A stretch of 64,000 bases of DNA from Nitratireductor sp. Its GTDB lineage: Bacteria; Pseudomonadota; Alphaproteobacteria; Rhizobiales; Rhizobiaceae. The stretch spans positions 174,430 through 238,429 of the forward strand of contig NZ_CP051236.1 in the NCBI RefSeq assembly GCF_017794765.1, written 5' to 3'. Within the stretch, counting starts at the first letter, position 1. Each line of letters starts with the position of its first letter. Below the pieces are notes generated by a model that saw only the letters and a list, made by a program, of their open reading frames with translations, had not been told where the DNA came from and made no database searches. Position numbers and translations under genes: made by a program. Of this stretch, positions 20,326-31,400 are shown in pieces.

Positions 20326-21330
20326 ATGCGCACCATCACCCTGATTTCCACGCTGTCGATTGGCACCTTTATCCTGACGGGGCTGGCGGCAGCGCAGGAT
20401 AAACTCACCATTTACACCTACGAAAGCTTTACCTCGGATTGGGGCCCCGGCCCACAAGTGGAAAAGGCGTTCGAAGCCGAATGCGGCTGCGACGTGGAGT
20501 TCATTTCGGTAGCCGATGGGGTGGCGCTTCTGAACAGGGTGAAGCTGGAAGGCCAATCCACAAAGGCCGACATCGTGCTCGGCCTCGACAACAATCTGCT
20601 TCATGAGGCGCGGGAAACCGGCCTCTTCGCACCCCATGGAACAGACATGGCCAGGGTGAAGGTGCCGGGCGGTTTCGAGAACGACATTTTCGTCCCCTTC
20701 GACTATGGCTATTTCGCTTTCGTCTACGACACCGAGGCCATCGAGACACCACCGGCCAGCCTGAAGGAACTGGTGGAAAGCGATGGCGATTTGAAGATCG
20801 CAATACAGGACCCGCGCACCTCCACACCGGGGCTTGGTCTGCTGCTCTGGGTCAAGGCCGTTTACGGCGAGGAGGCTGCCGCCGCGTGGAGCAGCCTTCA
20901 GAACAAGGTGCTGACGGTGACACCCGGCTGGAGCGAAGCCTACGGGCTGTTTACCAGCGGCGAGGTCCCCATGGTGCTGTCCTACACCACCTCACCCGCC
21001 TACCACCGGATAGCCGAGGATACGGAGCGCTACAAGGCTGCCGGATTTGCCGAGGGCCATTACCTGCAGGTGGAAGTGGCAGCGCAAACGGTCAACGGCG
21101 CGAAGAATCCGCTGGCGCAGAAGTTCCTCGCTTTCATGACCGGTCCCGGCTTTCAGGATGCCATCCCCGAAACCAACTGGATGTTCCCGGCCGGAGAAAC
21201 CTCCAGCCCTTTGAACCCGGTATTCGAAGATCTGGTGAAACCTGAAAAGACACTCGAATTCACACCCGAAGAGGTGGCTGAGAACCGGAAGACGTGGGTC
21301 GATGAGTGGCTTTCGGTGATGAGCCACTGA
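20326..21330 (+). CDS. thiB: Thiamine ABC transporter substrate-binding protein
   Basis: A 334-residue periplasmic binding protein for thiamine and its phosphates. The signal peptide ends LAAAQ, and mature protein begins [18 protein letters not shown], characteristic of ThiB. The ATG at 20326 follows a perfect AGGAGG by five bases, just downstream of the TPP riboswitch, which represses it when TPP is plentiful. It is the first gene of the thiBPQ operon; thiP begins 20 bases after its stop. Confidence 0.94.
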   Translation: MRTITLISTLSIGTFILTGLAAAQDKLTIYTYESFTSDWGPGPQVEKAFEAECGCDVEFISVADGVALLNRVKLEGQSTKADIVLGLDNNLLHEARETGLFAPHGTDMARVKVPGGFENDIFVPFDYGYFAFVYDTEAIETPPASLKELVESDGDLKIAIQDPRTSTPGLGLLLWVKAVYGEEAAAAWSSLQNKVLTVTPGWSEAYGLFTSGEVPMVLSYTTSPAYHRIAEDTERYKAAGFAEGHYLQVEVAAQTVNGAKNPLAQKFLAFMTGPGFQDAIPETNWMFPAGETSSPLNPVFEDLVKPEKTLEFTPEEVAENRKTWVDEWLSVMSH

Positions 21331-21350
21331 CCATCCCCCGGGTCCCCGCC

Positions 21351-22949
21351 ATGGACAGACGCATAACAGCGGGACGCATCGCGCTTGCCGCCGTTGGCCT
21401 GCTTGTCGGCGGAGCCTTTGCCGGCCTCGCGGTAGAGGCGGCACGCCAGGGTTCTGGCGTGCTGGATGCGTTCGATGCATGGCTTCTGCGCATTGCCCGT
21501 TTCACGCTCTGGCAGGCCCTGCTTTCCACGCTGCTCTCGGTGATCCCGGCGACCCTCTTGGCGCGCGCTCTTGCACGACATCCGGTGTTTCCGGGCCGCG
21601 CCTTCATCCTGCGCCTGTTCGCCGTGCCGCTTGCATTACCGGCTATCGTGGCAGCCCTCGGCGTGCTCGCGCTCTATGGCCGCGCTGGGTTCTTTGCTCC
21701 CTATCTTTCGCTTGCTCTCAACGAACACTGGCCTGGCATCTATGGCCTTTCAGGAATTCTGGTCGCCCATGTCTTCTTCAACCTGCCGCTTGCGACACGG
21801 CTCTTTCTGAACGCGCTTGAAAGTGTGCCAGCAGACCAATGGCGTCTTGCAGCCCAGCTTGGCATGGGCGCGCGCGCCTCGTTCCGGTTTCTCGAATGGC
21901 CGGCCATGCGCGCTGCCCTGCCCGGCATTGCCGGGCTCGTCTTCATGCTGTGTGTCACTTCCTTCACCATTGTGTTGCTGCTTGGTGGGGGCCCGCGCGC
22001 GACCACGCTGGAAGTTGCGATCTATCAGGCATTGCGCTTCGATTTTGACCCTGCCCGCGCTCTGGTGCTCACCCTCATCCAGGTGACGCTGGCAGGCAGC
22101 ATCGTGTTGGCGATGAGCCGCCTCGGCGCGTCCTTCAGCGGCGACGCAAACCTGCCCGTCGCACCCCGCCGGATCGTCTGGCACACACCCGCAGAGACCG
22201 GTTTCAACGCAGCCCTTATTCTTATCGCCCTCTTCTTTGTTGCAGGGCCGATGGCAGCAACGGTATTTACCGGCCTGAAAGCCGACCTCGGGCGTCTTGC
22301 CACCGAAAGCGCGGTCTTTGCAGCCACGGCCACCAGCCTTGTTTTCGCAAGCCTGTCGGCCCTCCTGTGCCTCATCCTGTCGCTGGCACTGGTCGCAGCC
22401 CGGCGAGCGCTCGAAATGAAGCGGGGTGCATTACCGGCAGCCCTGCTCGAACGCGCCACCGACAGCGGGGCCGCCATGGTTCTCATCGTCCCGCCGCTGG
22501 TCATCGGTGCGGGCTGGTTCATTCTCCTGCGTCATGTGGGCAATGTCTTCGTCTTCGCGCCGGTCATGGTCGTCACGGTCAATGCAGTGATGGCCATGCC
22601 CTTTTCCATCCGCGCCATTCGCCCGGCCTATGATGCCGCAAGCGCCCGTCATGAAAAACTGTGCCTGTCGCTCGGCATCACCGGCTGGACCCGGCTGCGT
22701 CTTGTCGACTGGCCGGCGCTCAAACGCCCCGCCGCCACCGCGCTCGCCTTTGCCGCAGCGCTTTCGCTGGGAGACCTTGGCGTCATTGCCTTGTTCGGAT
22801 CAGATCAGGTGCAGACCCTGCCCTATCTGCTTCTGCAGCGCATGGGCAGCTATCGCACGGTAGATGCCGCCGGCCTCGCTCTTTTCCTGGGCCTTCTTTG
22901 CCTGGCATTGATGTTCATCGCCGATCGACTCGGCAGGGAGAAGACATGA
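21351..22949 (+). CDS. thiP: Thiamine ABC transporter permease
   Basis: A 532-residue inner-membrane permease made of two similar halves, each with about six membrane segments and an EAA-type loop ([19 protein letters not shown] in the first, [19 protein letters not shown] in the second). That fused layout is typical of ThiP. It forms the channel for thiamine taken up by ThiB. I chose the ATG at 21351, after the thiB stop; a GTG at 21306 inside thiB is the alternative. Its stop overlaps the thiQ start by four bases (ATGA). Confidence 0.92.
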   Translation: MDRRITAGRIALAAVGLLVGGAFAGLAVEAARQGSGVLDAFDAWLLRIARFTLWQALLSTLLSVIPATLLARALARHPVFPGRAFILRLFAVPLALPAIVAALGVLALYGRAGFFAPYLSLALNEHWPGIYGLSGILVAHVFFNLPLATRLFLNALESVPADQWRLAAQLGMGARASFRFLEWPAMRAALPGIAGLVFMLCVTSFTIVLLLGGGPRATTLEVAIYQALRFDFDPARALVLTLIQVTLAGSIVLAMSRLGASFSGDANLPVAPRRIVWHTPAETGFNAALILIALFFVAGPMAATVFTGLKADLGRLATESAVFAATATSLVFASLSALLCLILSLALVAARRALEMKRGALPAALLERATDSGAAMVLIVPPLVIGAGWFILLRHVGNVFVFAPVMVVTVNAVMAMPFSIRAIRPAYDAASARHEKLCLSLGITGWTRLRLVDWPALKRPAATALAFAAALSLGDLGVIALFGSDQVQTLPYLLLQRMGSYRTVDAAGLALFLGLLCLALMFIADRLGREKT

Positions 22950-23692
22950 ACAGAACCGCCACCGGACCTGGAGCACGCATCGCTTTGGAAGCGCTACAAT
23001 TCGCTTACCCTGGCGGGAGCCCAATGACGTTCGACACAACAATCGCGCCAGCCGATATCGTTGCCGTGATGGGCCCGAGCGGTTCGGGAAAATCGACGCT
23101 GCTCAGCCTGATCGCCGGCTTCGAAAGACCCACCTCGGGCCGTGTTCTCATAAACGGCGAAGATGTCTCCCGGCTCAATCCTCACCGCAGACCTGTTTCC
23201 ATGGTGTTTCAGGAAAACAATCTCTTCGCGCATCTCACCGTCGCCCAGAATGTGGGGCTTGGCCGCTCGGCTTCCCTGAGTTTGACCGACGAAGACCGGG
23301 CAGCAGTCTCGGATGCTCTTGCCCGAACCGGGCTTGCGGGCAAGGAAGACCGGTTGCCTCAAGCGCTCTCGGGCGGAGAGCGCCAGCGTGTGGCACTTGC
23401 CCGCGTGTTGATTCGCAGACGCCCCGTTCTTCTGATGGACGAGCCGTTCGCTTCGCTCGGACCGGCCCTGCGCGACGAAATGCTCGATCTCATTGTCGGC
23501 CTGCACAGCGCGCAGGAGATGACAATCCTGATGGCGACGCATGATCCGCGCGATGCTGAGCGGCTTTGCAAAACCATGATCTTCGTGGAAGAAGGACAGA
23601 TCTCCGCCACCGGCACAACCGATGCGTTCATCTCCGGCAGAGCGTCTGAAGCCTTCAACCGCTATATAGGCGCGCGCCGCGAAATCATTTAA
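22946..23692 (+). CDS. thiQ: Thiamine ABC transporter ATP-binding protein
   Basis: A 248-residue ABC ATPase powering thiamine import. Walker A is GPSGSGKST, the Q-loop is in [13 protein letters not shown], the signature is [13 protein letters not shown], and Walker B is [11 protein letters not shown]. The [15 protein letters not shown] stretch resembles ThiQ. It is translationally coupled to thiP. No clear terminator follows. Confidence 0.93.
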   Translation: MNRTATGPGARIALEALQFAYPGGSPMTFDTTIAPADIVAVMGPSGSGKSTLLSLIAGFERPTSGRVLINGEDVSRLNPHRRPVSMVFQENNLFAHLTVAQNVGLGRSASLSLTDEDRAAVSDALARTGLAGKEDRLPQALSGGERQRVALARVLIRRRPVLLMDEPFASLGPALRDEMLDLIVGLHSAQEMTILMATHDPRDAERLCKTMIFVEEGQISATGTTDAFISGRASEAFNRYIGARREII

Positions 23693-23863
23693 GCTCCAAG
23701 AAATGGATTCCCCTGTTGCAGCTTATGCGCTAGACGATGCCCCGGATGGGACATGATGAAATGCTGAGGGAACCAAAAGCGCGACTGGCGTGTTAAGGCT
23801 GGTCATGCTTTGGACAAGATCAACCGGAAGGACATTCACCTGTCCAATCGAGCGCCCGCTACC

Positions 23864-25351
23864 ATGAACTTCCTGCCGCACGCGCGGTCATCGTCGCGCA
23901 AAACTGTCCTGGCCCTGACGCTCACCGCGCTCCTGTCCGGCTGCCAGATGATCCCGACCGACACGGGCAGTTTCATGCCCTCTTCCAACCCGGTCACGGT
24001 GGACACGGTGACGCGTGGCGATCGTCTGGCGCGCCTTGCCCGTCAGCAGCATCCGCGCATCCTGCAGACCTACGGCGGCGAATACTCCGACGCGAAGCTC
24101 GAACGAATGGTAGCCAAGGTCGTCGGCTCGCTGACGCTGGACGAGCAAAACACCGGCGCGGCCTATCGGATCACGATACTCAACTCACCGAACGTGAACG
24201 CGTTTGCCCTGCCCGGCGGCTATCTCTATGTCACGCGCGGGCTCTTGGCGCTTGCCAATGATTCGGCGGAGCTTGCTGCCGTCCTTGCACATGAAATGGC
24301 ACACGTGACCGCCAATCATGGCATTGAGAGGCAGAAACTGGAGGCGGAAGAAAAATTTGCTTCCCAAGTGGTCAATGAAGTGGTGGGCGGGCGCGATCAG
24401 GCGGCTCAGGCCGCACTGGTCCGCGGCAAACTGCGGCTTGCCCAGTTCTCCCGCAACCAGGAGCTTGAAGCCGACCGAATTGGCATTCGCACCACCTCCC
24501 ACGCTGGCTACGACGCATTCGCCGCAGCTCGTTTCCTTCAGGCGATGGACGCCTATCAGGGCTTTCGCAGTGTCAGTGGTGCGACCGACGCCAGCCTCGA
24601 CTTTCTCGCCAGTCACCCAAATGCGCCGCGCCGCATCGAGCTCGCGCAACGCCACGCCCGTGAATTGCAACAGCCGAACGCGGCAGGCAAACGTGACCGC
24701 GAATCCTTCCTCGCCGGTATTGACGGCATGATCTACGGCGATTCACCGGAAGAGGGTTTTGTGCGCGGACGCGACTTTCTTCATCCGGGGCTTGGCGTCG
24801 CCTTCCGCGTCCCCCAGGGGTTCATTATCGACAATTCAGCAAAGGCGGTTACCGCCGTTGGACCTGACGACATCGCTGTCCGTTTCGATGGAGCAACCGT
24901 GCCGCAGGGTACATCCCTGACGGATTATCTGATGAGCGGCTGGGTTGCCGGGCTTGAGCCCGAAACAATCCGGACCCTGACCATCAATGGCTATCCGGCT
25001 GCCAAAGGTCGCGCCAGCGCCGATGGCTGGCAGTTCGATGTGACGGTGATCCGTTCGGGCGGGCAGGTTTATCGCCTGCTGACTGCCGCCCCGGCAACGA
25101 GCGGCGATCTTGAGAAGGTTGCCGATTCTGTTGGTCAGAGCTTCCGTGTGCTGAACCAGGCGGAGCGTGCTGCGCTCACACCCCTGCGTATCCGCGTGAT
25201 CACGGTCCAGCCCGGCGAAACACTTGCTTCGCTTGCCGCACGCATGCGTGGCGTCGATCGGAAAGTGGAGCTCTTCCGGCTGTTGAATGCTCTCGGCCCC
25301 GGCGCATCACCTTCAGCGGGAACCAGGGTGAAGATCGTCACCGATCAATAA
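23864..25351 (+). CDS. M48-family zinc metalloprotease lipoprotein
   Basis: A 495-residue protein with a lipoprotein signal ending in LLSGCQ. The M48 peptidase domain follows, with HEMAH at 143-147 as the zinc site and the third ligand in NQELEADRIG. A central domain of unknown type (about 300-420) and a C-terminal LysM-like segment (VITVQPGETLASLAARM) complete it. It is related to BepA/YfgC-type periplasmic proteases of outer-membrane assembly, but the added C-terminal part is typical of rhizobial members. The ATG at 23864 is chosen; a TTG 18 codons upstream would place a hydrophilic tail before the signal peptide. Confidence 0.88.
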   Translation: MNFLPHARSSSRKTVLALTLTALLSGCQMIPTDTGSFMPSSNPVTVDTVTRGDRLARLARQQHPRILQTYGGEYSDAKLERMVAKVVGSLTLDEQNTGAAYRITILNSPNVNAFALPGGYLYVTRGLLALANDSAELAAVLAHEMAHVTANHGIERQKLEAEEKFASQVVNEVVGGRDQAAQAALVRGKLRLAQFSRNQELEADRIGIRTTSHAGYDAFAAARFLQAMDAYQGFRSVSGATDASLDFLASHPNAPRRIELAQRHARELQQPNAAGKRDRESFLAGIDGMIYGDSPEEGFVRGRDFLHPGLGVAFRVPQGFIIDNSAKAVTAVGPDDIAVRFDGATVPQGTSLTDYLMSGWVAGLEPETIRTLTINGYPAAKGRASADGWQFDVTVIRSGGQVYRLLTAAPATSGDLEKVADSVGQSFRVLNQAERAALTPLRIRVITVQPGETLASLAARMRGVDRKVELFRLLNALGPGASPSAGTRVKIVTDQ

Positions 25352-25389
25352 CGGTAATCGCGCACCTTCACCGGAGCGCCCGCAAACGC

Positions 25390-26250
25390 TCAGGCTGCAC
25401 CCCCTGGGAGCGCAGGATGCTCGCGGAGAAGCACGCCGCGCAACTTCTCGATCGCCCTGCTTTCGATCTGGCGAACACGTTCCTTTGATATTCCGAGCGC
25501 GGTGCCGAGCGCCTCGAGTGTCGCCCCGTCGTCTGACAGCCGGCGCTCGCGTATGATCTTCAGTTCGCGCCGATCCAGAACATCAAGCGCCCTGGCAAGC
25601 CAGAGCGCACGACGTTCACCGTCGATCATATGTTCTACAGTCTCATCCACCGGCTCATCATCGGAAGGGATAAATTCCATACGCTCCGCGGAGGCCTCGC
25701 CTTCATCGCGCATCGGCGCGTTAAGGGAGAGGTCAGGTCCGGACAGCCTCGCATCCATCATCGCCACATCGGCTGGTGAAACACCGAGGAGCTTGGCTGC
25801 CTCTTCATGGATCTCACCAGAGGTTCCCATACTTTTCTGCAGCTTTGCCCGCAGACGACGAAACTTGAAGAAAAGCGCCTTCTGGGCTGAGCTCGTTCCG
25901 CCACGCACGATCGACCAGTTGCGAAGGACATAGTCCTGCATCGAGGCGCGTATCCACCATGTCGCATATGTTGAAAAACGCACACCGCGTTCGGGGTCAA
26001 ACCGGGCTGCCGCCTCCAGAAGCCCGATATGGCCTTCCTGTATGAGATCAGCCATTGGCAGCCCGAAATTTCGAAACCGGGCGGCCATCGCGATGACCAG
26101 CCGCATGTGAGCCACGGTCAGTTGATGCAGCGCCTGCTGATCGTTAGTTCTTGACCAGCGTTTCGCCAGGTCCTGCTCTTCTTCCAGCGCCAGATACGGC
26201 GCCTTCATCGCCTTTTCGATCAGTTTGCGTTCCGCCCGGTCTTGCATCAT
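25390..26250 (-). CDS. rpoH: RNA polymerase sigma-32-type factor (RpoH2-like)
   Basis: A sigma-70 family factor of 286 residues from MMQDRAERKLIEK. Region 2 is seen in FRNFGLPMADLIQEGHIGLL and the -10-recognition part in VRFSTYATWWIRASMQDYVL. The RpoH box QKALFFKFRRLRAKL is present, and region 4.2 ends TALGISKERVRQIESRAIEKL. The heat-shock sigma factor box makes RpoH secure; an EcfG-type promoter upstream resembles the arrangement of rpoH2 in Sinorhizobium meliloti, which RpoE2 controls. Start 26250 follows GGGAG; the next codon is also ATG. A long 5' leader of about 225 bases precedes the gene. Confidence 0.88.
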   Translation of the reverse strand: MMQDRAERKLIEKAMKAPYLALEEEQDLAKRWSRTNDQQALHQLTVAHMRLVIAMAARFRNFGLPMADLIQEGHIGLLEAAARFDPERGVRFSTYATWWIRASMQDYVLRNWSIVRGGTSSAQKALFFKFRRLRAKLQKSMGTSGEIHEEAAKLLGVSPADVAMMDARLSGPDLSLNAPMRDEGEASAERMEFIPSDDEPVDETVEHMIDGERRALWLARALDVLDRRELKIIRERRLSDDGATLEALGTALGISKERVRQIESRAIEKLRGVLLREHPALPGGAA

Positions 26251-26480
26251 GCACTCCCGCGTTACCGGCCCGCCACCTTCGACAGAAGGATCGCGAGCCA
26301 CCAAGCCCACACGCATTGGCCTCGCCCATGCGCTGTTCGATCATTCAGAGCATTCTCGACGCCCCGATCGAACATACGCGGCCGCGCCAAAGGCGGACGT
26401 CTCGCGAACTCTGCAAAGCCACTTTAAGGAACGTCGCAAACGGGGCTCCTCAGCCCCAACAACGAGACATCACTTAAAGT

Positions 26481-26506
26481 AACGAGTCGGAAACAGAAAA
26501 AGTTCC
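26481..26506 (-). promoter_or_regulatory. EcfG-type general stress promoter upstream of rpoH
   Basis: On the minus strand this reads GGAAC, 17 bases, CGTT, matching the EcfG/RpoE2 promoter consensus. It points toward rpoH about 230 bases away and lies clear of the carD terminator. Confidence 0.65.
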
Positions 26507-26534
26507 AACGGGGAACGGGATGAAGCCGGACAAC

Positions 26535-26560
26535 AAAAAACCCGGCTGAAAAGCCGGGCT
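26535..26560 (-). terminator. Rho-independent terminator after carD
   Basis: On the minus strand AGCCCGGCT-type stem (seven to eight GC-rich pairs), a four-base loop and then TTTTTT. It lies 27 bases after the carD stop. Confidence 0.85.
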
Positions 26561-26586
26561 CTTTGAAAACAGTCCGAGAGAGGCGT

Positions 26587-27159
26587 TTATGCCGCCTCGT
26601 CCTTCTCGGCTTCCTCATTGTCGGCCTTCGCGCCCCGGCGCGGGCCTTTGTTGAGGTTTGTCTCGATCAGGCGCACAGCCTCTGTCTCCGACATACGGTT
26701 GACGGCCGCGATCTCGCGCGCCATGCGGTCGAGCGCGGCTTCATAAAGCTGACGCTCCGAGTAGGATTGCTCCGGCTGATTGTCCGCACGATAAAGATCA
26801 CGCACGACTTCCGAAATAGAGATCAGGTCACCCGAATTGATCTTTGCATCATATTCCTGGGCGCGGCGCGACCACATGGTGCGCTTGACGCGGGCACGGC
26901 CCTGAACAACCTTGAGCGCACGATCGACATAATCAGTCTCGGAAAGCTTGCGCATGCCAATTGACGTCGCCTTGGCCACCGGCACCTTGAGGCGCATCTT
27001 GTCCTTTTGAAAATCGATGACGAACAATTCCAGCTTGTGACCGGCGACTTCCTGCTCTTCGATCGTAACGATCTGCCCGACGCCGTGCGCCGGATACACG
27101 ATATACTCGCCAGTCTTGAAGCCCTGACGCTGCGCCGATTTCTTCTGCTGGGTGGTCAT
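26587..27159 (-). CDS. carD: CarD/CdnL-family transcription regulator
   Basis: A 190-residue protein. The N-terminal RNA-polymerase-interacting Tudor-like domain starts at GFKTGEYIVYPAHGVGQIVTIEEQEVAGH, and the all-helical C-terminal DNA-binding domain includes RTMWSRRAQEYDAKINSGDLISISEVVRDLY. CdnL proteins stabilise open complexes at rRNA and housekeeping promoters. A short acidic/basic tail (GPRRGAKADNEEAEKDEAA) ends the protein. It has its own terminator and faces rpoH and fdxA on the same strand but with spacers of about 340 and 380 bases, so it is probably a single-gene unit. Confidence 0.92.
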   Translation of the reverse strand: MTTQQKKSAQRQGFKTGEYIVYPAHGVGQIVTIEEQEVAGHKLELFVIDFQKDKMRLKVPVAKATSIGMRKLSETDYVDRALKVVQGRARVKRTMWSRRAQEYDAKINSGDLISISEVVRDLYRADNQPEQSYSERQLYEAALDRMAREIAAVNRMSETEAVRLIETNLNKGPRRGAKADNEEAEKDEAA

Positions 27160-27539
27160 CCGCCTAACACTCCTGTTCTAGTGGGGCATGCAGATACCGC
27201 CTCGCCTCGACGATACCCCGTGCCCATACGCCTGCCGGCTTCTCGGACGCATGACAGATTTCAAGCTCTGGGAAATGGTGACAGCCCCTGTACCGCAGGC
27301 CCGCCACGCAAACCAATACACCCTGACCCAGATAGCCCCGGTCCGGATTTTGAGCCCCACCTTTCAGTGATTAGTCTGTGTGCGCCATCAAAAGACGTGT
27401 TGTCACCGGCATGATTTTACGAAGCTACCACAAAAAGCCGAAAGAATCAAGAATTTGACGCATGTGCGAAGATGTCGCGGCAGAATCCTGCGCGACCGCC
27501 CCGTCTTTCAGCGTTATGCCCCACGGACGAAAAGTGGGA
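27160..27539. other. Gene-free spacer between fdxA and carD
   Basis: A stretch of 380 bases that should contain the carD promoter and the end of the fdxA transcript. I see no credible gene, tRNA or terminator here. Short frames on both strands (60-135 codons) show no recognisable features. Confidence 0.45.
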
Positions 27540-27878
27540 TCAATCTCCTTCGCCAGGCTCCGGCGAAAAGTACTGCTCCAGCTTGTTTTCGACACCGTCG
27601 AATTCCTTGGCGTCTGCCGGAGGTTCTTTCTTGGCAGTGATATTGGGCCATTTTTCGGCATACTCGGAATTGAGCTGAAGCCAGCTATCCAGACCCGGCT
27701 CGGTGTCGGGCTTGATCGCCTCTGCCGGGCACTCCGGCTCACAGACGCCGCAATCGATGCACTCATCCGGGTGAATGACGAGCATGTTCTCGCCCTCATA
27801 GAAACAGTCCACCGGACAGACTTCTATACAGTCCATGTACTTGCACTTGATGCAATTGTCGGTGACGATATAGGTCAT
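27540..27878 (-). CDS. fdxA: Seven-iron ferredoxin FdxA
   Basis: A 112-residue ferredoxin starting [29 protein letters not shown], with a second cluster motif [16 protein letters not shown]. The spacing fits a 3Fe-4S plus 4Fe-4S protein of the bacterial FdxA group, including its C-terminal extension. It carries electrons in the cytoplasm; the partner is not indicated by the neighbours. A conserved rhizobial order places it beside an S4-domain protein and the helicase, as here. The start at 27878 is preferred to an upstream ATG that adds 23 unrelated residues. Confidence 0.93.
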   Translation of the reverse strand: MTYIVTDNCIKCKYMDCIEVCPVDCFYEGENMLVIHPDECIDCGVCEPECPAEAIKPDTEPGLDSWLQLNSEYAEKWPNITAKKEPPADAKEFDGVENKLEQYFSPEPGEGD

Positions 27879-28015
27879 TGGTGCTCTCGGCTGACAGCTT
27901 CTTCGAATGTCGAGAGGTGAGGTATCGCCTTTGAAGGGCCGTTGCAAGGCCCGTTATTGCGCGGCAATCGTCGCAGGCGAAATCCCATTCCAGCTTCGCA
28001 GAACTCGTTCGGGCC

Positions 28016-28405
28016 TCATCCGTCGTCACGCCAGCGATCCAGCGCGCGACGCTCCTTCTTCGTCGGGCGACCGGCTCCGGTGTCGCGCTTTGGCGGCAGC
28101 GTCGCGGCCACGATCTCTTTCGGCGGAGCGGGCGGTGTCATATCCTCGTAGAGCATACGCGCCTCTTCCGCAGGACCACGGCGCGTACCAGGCGCCAGAA
28201 CCCGGTAGACAAGGATGCGGCGGTCAAGAGAGATCGTGAGCACATCACCCACCTTGATCTGGTAAGCAGCCTGCTCGATCTTGTTACGATTGACCCGGAC
28301 GCGTCCCGCCTGTGCGAGCTTGGCGGCGAGTGAGCGTGATTTCACCACCCGCGCAAAGAACAGCCACTTGTCGATGCGCTGCCGTTCTAAAGCCGTCCCG
28401 ATCAT
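28016..28405 (-). CDS. S4-domain RNA-binding protein (Hsp15-like)
   Basis: A 129-residue basic protein with an S4 RNA-binding domain: RIDKWLFFARVVKSRSLAAKLAQAGRVRVNRNKIEQAAYQIKVGDVLTIS. It resembles heat-shock protein 15 (HslR), which binds free 50S subunits carrying nascent chains. A basic tail KKERRALDRWRDDG ends the protein. It lies nine bases downstream of the helicase stop and is likely co-transcribed with it, consistent with a role in RNA metabolism. Confidence 0.88.
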   Translation of the reverse strand: MIGTALERQRIDKWLFFARVVKSRSLAAKLAQAGRVRVNRNKIEQAAYQIKVGDVLTISLDRRILVYRVLAPGTRRGPAEEARMLYEDMTPPAPPKEIVAATLPPKRDTGAGRPTKKERRALDRWRDDG

Positions 28406-28414
28406 TGCATGGCG

Positions 28415-31400
28415 CTACTTTTTCAACTGGTCCTTCAGGGCAGCGAGCTTGGCAAAGGGCGAATCCGGATCGATCCGGGCCGGCCGCTCCTCGCGCGGAC
28501 GGTGAGGCGCGCCCTTGCGCTTGAAGCCTGGCTTGTCACCGTCCTTGCGTGGGGGCTTGCCGCGCTTCTGCGCACCGTCACGTTCCTGACGCCCACGCCC
28601 CTGCTGACGCGGATTTCCCTTGCCCGCACCATGACGTTTGCGCCCGTCAAAACGCGCCTGCCGCCAGATGATGACAGGTTTGGGCTCTTCTTCCTCGCCG
28701 GATGCACCGGATGCACCTGCATCCGGGGCTTCTGAAGCAGGTTCTTCATCCTTCCCGGCGTTTTCTGCATCCGGCTCGGCGTTTTCTGCATCCGGCTTGC
28801 TGGGATCTGCGGCCGGTGCCGCGTTTTCCACCGGGGCCTCCACCGCGTCTGCTGCGGCTGCGCCATCCACATCCGGTTCGGCAGTCTCTTTGTGCGCAGC
28901 TGTGTCGGAGCCTTCGGCGACTGGTTCGACGGCACCATCGCTCTGGGCTTTCTGCGCCGTTTCGGTCTGCGAAGCCGTCTCGTCCAGAGCCTTCAGATGC
29001 GCAGCCACCTCATCCGCGGGCTTTGGCTCTCCACGATAACCCAGCCCCTTGAGGATCGCTTCCATATCATCAGCGGTCGCGCCAAGAATCGACATCATCG
29101 CCGGTGTGACCACAAAGGCACCCCCGTCATAGCCGCCTTCAGGGCGCGCGCCTGCTCCCGGCTTCCAGGAAAGCGCGGGACGAATCAGATCCGCGAGGCG
29201 TTCGAGAATGTCGACACGCACCGCGCGGCGCCCAAGATTGCGATAGCCCGCGAGCCCGTAGAAGGCTTTCTCAAAAGTCGGATCGGTAACGATGGAGGTG
29301 CGTCCCGCGGCGAGCGCATTCACGACATCTCCATAGCCCGGCTTGTCCTTGGCATCGTTTATAAGCGCCCACAGAAGCGTCAGAAGGCCGGCAGGTGCGG
29401 GTTTGATCAGCGCAGGAACAAAGATGTGGTAGGCGCCAAAGCGGACACCGAGGCGGCGCAGCGAAGCGCGCGCATCCTGATCAAGAGCACGGACATCTTC
29501 GGCCACGTTGCGTCGATTGAGCACGCCGAAGTTCTCTGCAAGCTGGAAGGCGATGCCGCGTGCCATTCCCGAGAGACTTTCAGTGTTTCGAAGGTCCACC
29601 AGAGGCTTGAGAAGCGACTCGATCTGATATGACACAAAGCGCTCGGCGCGCGCAGCAACCTTGTCGCGTGCCGGCCCGGTAAGCTGCTCGTCTGCCAGAA
29701 GCACAACACGCGGTTTCAAAGCATCGTCGCCAGCCACGAGCGTACCGACAGGCTGCCCGAGCCAGCGCAGCAGGCCATCGGAATCGAGCGCCAGATCTCC
29801 ATTGCCTGACGAAGCAAAACGCTCAGCCCGGGTTTCAAACTCGGCTGCGAGCGCTTTTTGCGCGGCTGCCTTGACGGCTCGCGCGTCTTCGCCTTCCGCC
29901 GAACGGTCGGCAGTAAAGCGGAACCCTAGCATCTCACCAACATGGTGCCCCTCGACAAGGACTTCGCCAACGGGGCTGATTTCTGCTTCCGGCATTGCAT
30001 TCTCTCTCAGGCGCTTCATGAGCACGGAAGTCCTGCGGTCCACAAAGCGTTTCGTCAATCGCTCATGCAGCGCATCGGACAAACTGTCCTCAATCTCTCG
30101 TGTTTTTTCTTGCCAGTGTGTCGCGTTGGCCAACCATCCGGGCCGATGCGAAACAAATGTCCATGTACGGATCTGCGCGATCCGCTGCGATAAAGTATCG
30201 ATGTCCCCCTCGGTGGACGAGGCGCGTTTGACCTGTTCAGCCATATAGTCTTCATCGACATGGCCCATTCGCGCCAGATCAGAAAAGACTGCACCAACAA
30301 TTTCTGCGTGCTGGGCCGGTGCAATGCGCCGGTAATCGGGGAGCACGCAGGCTTCCCACAGAAGGCCGACACGTTCGCGCCCGTTCGCCAGCTTGCGAAT
30401 GTCCTCATCTCGCGACAGGAATTCGAGCACTTTGGCATCCGCGGCAGGCAGCGCGCGGGTGAGCCCCTCGACCGGAGGCGGCATATCAAGTGAGGCTCTG
30501 AGCGCGTCGATGCTTGAAAAGTCGAACGCTGCAGTACGCCATTGCAGCACCTTGACCGGATCGAATTCATGCGCCTCGATGCGATGGACGAGTTCATCGG
30601 CAAGCGGATCCACCTGGCCTGTCACACCAAACGTGCCGTCGCGCAAATGTCGGCCTGCACGACCGGCGATCTGGCCGAGCTCTGCCGGATTGAGGTCGCG
30701 ATACTGGAAACCATCGAACTTGCGGTTCTGCGCAAACGCTACGTGGTCGACATCGAGGTTGAGCCCCATGCCGATCGCATCCGTGGCGACAAGGTAATCG
30801 ACGTCGCCAGACTGGTAGAGTGCCACCTGAGCATTTCGTGTGCGCGGGCTCAACGCGCCAAGCACCACGGCGACACCGCCACGCTGACGACGGATCAACT
30901 CGCCGATCGCGTAAACCTCGTCTGAGGAGAACGCGACAATGGCCGAGCGGCGCGGTAGCCGCGTGATCTTGCGCGAACCGGAATAGGTAAGCACCGACAT
31001 GCGCGGCCGCGTGATGACGGAAAGGCCCGGCAGAAGCTTTTCCAGGATGCCGCGCATCGTGCCGGCACCCAGCAGCAGCGTTTCCTCGCGTCCGCGCAGA
31101 TGCAGGATACGGTCGGTAAAGATATGCCCACGCTCGAGATCAGCGGCAAGCTGCACTTCGTCGATGGCGACAAAGGCCACATCCGCCTCGCGCGGCATGG
31201 CCTCCACCGTGCACACGGAAAAGCGCGCTCCAGGTGGCGATATTTTTTCCTCGCCGGTAATCAGCGCCACATGCTGCTCGCCCACCTTGGCAACAACCCG
31301 CGTGTAAACCTCGCGTGCCAAAAGGCGCAGCGGCAGGCCGATGATACCGCTCGAGTGCGCCACCATGCGCTCGATGGCGAGATGCGTCTTGCCCGTATTG

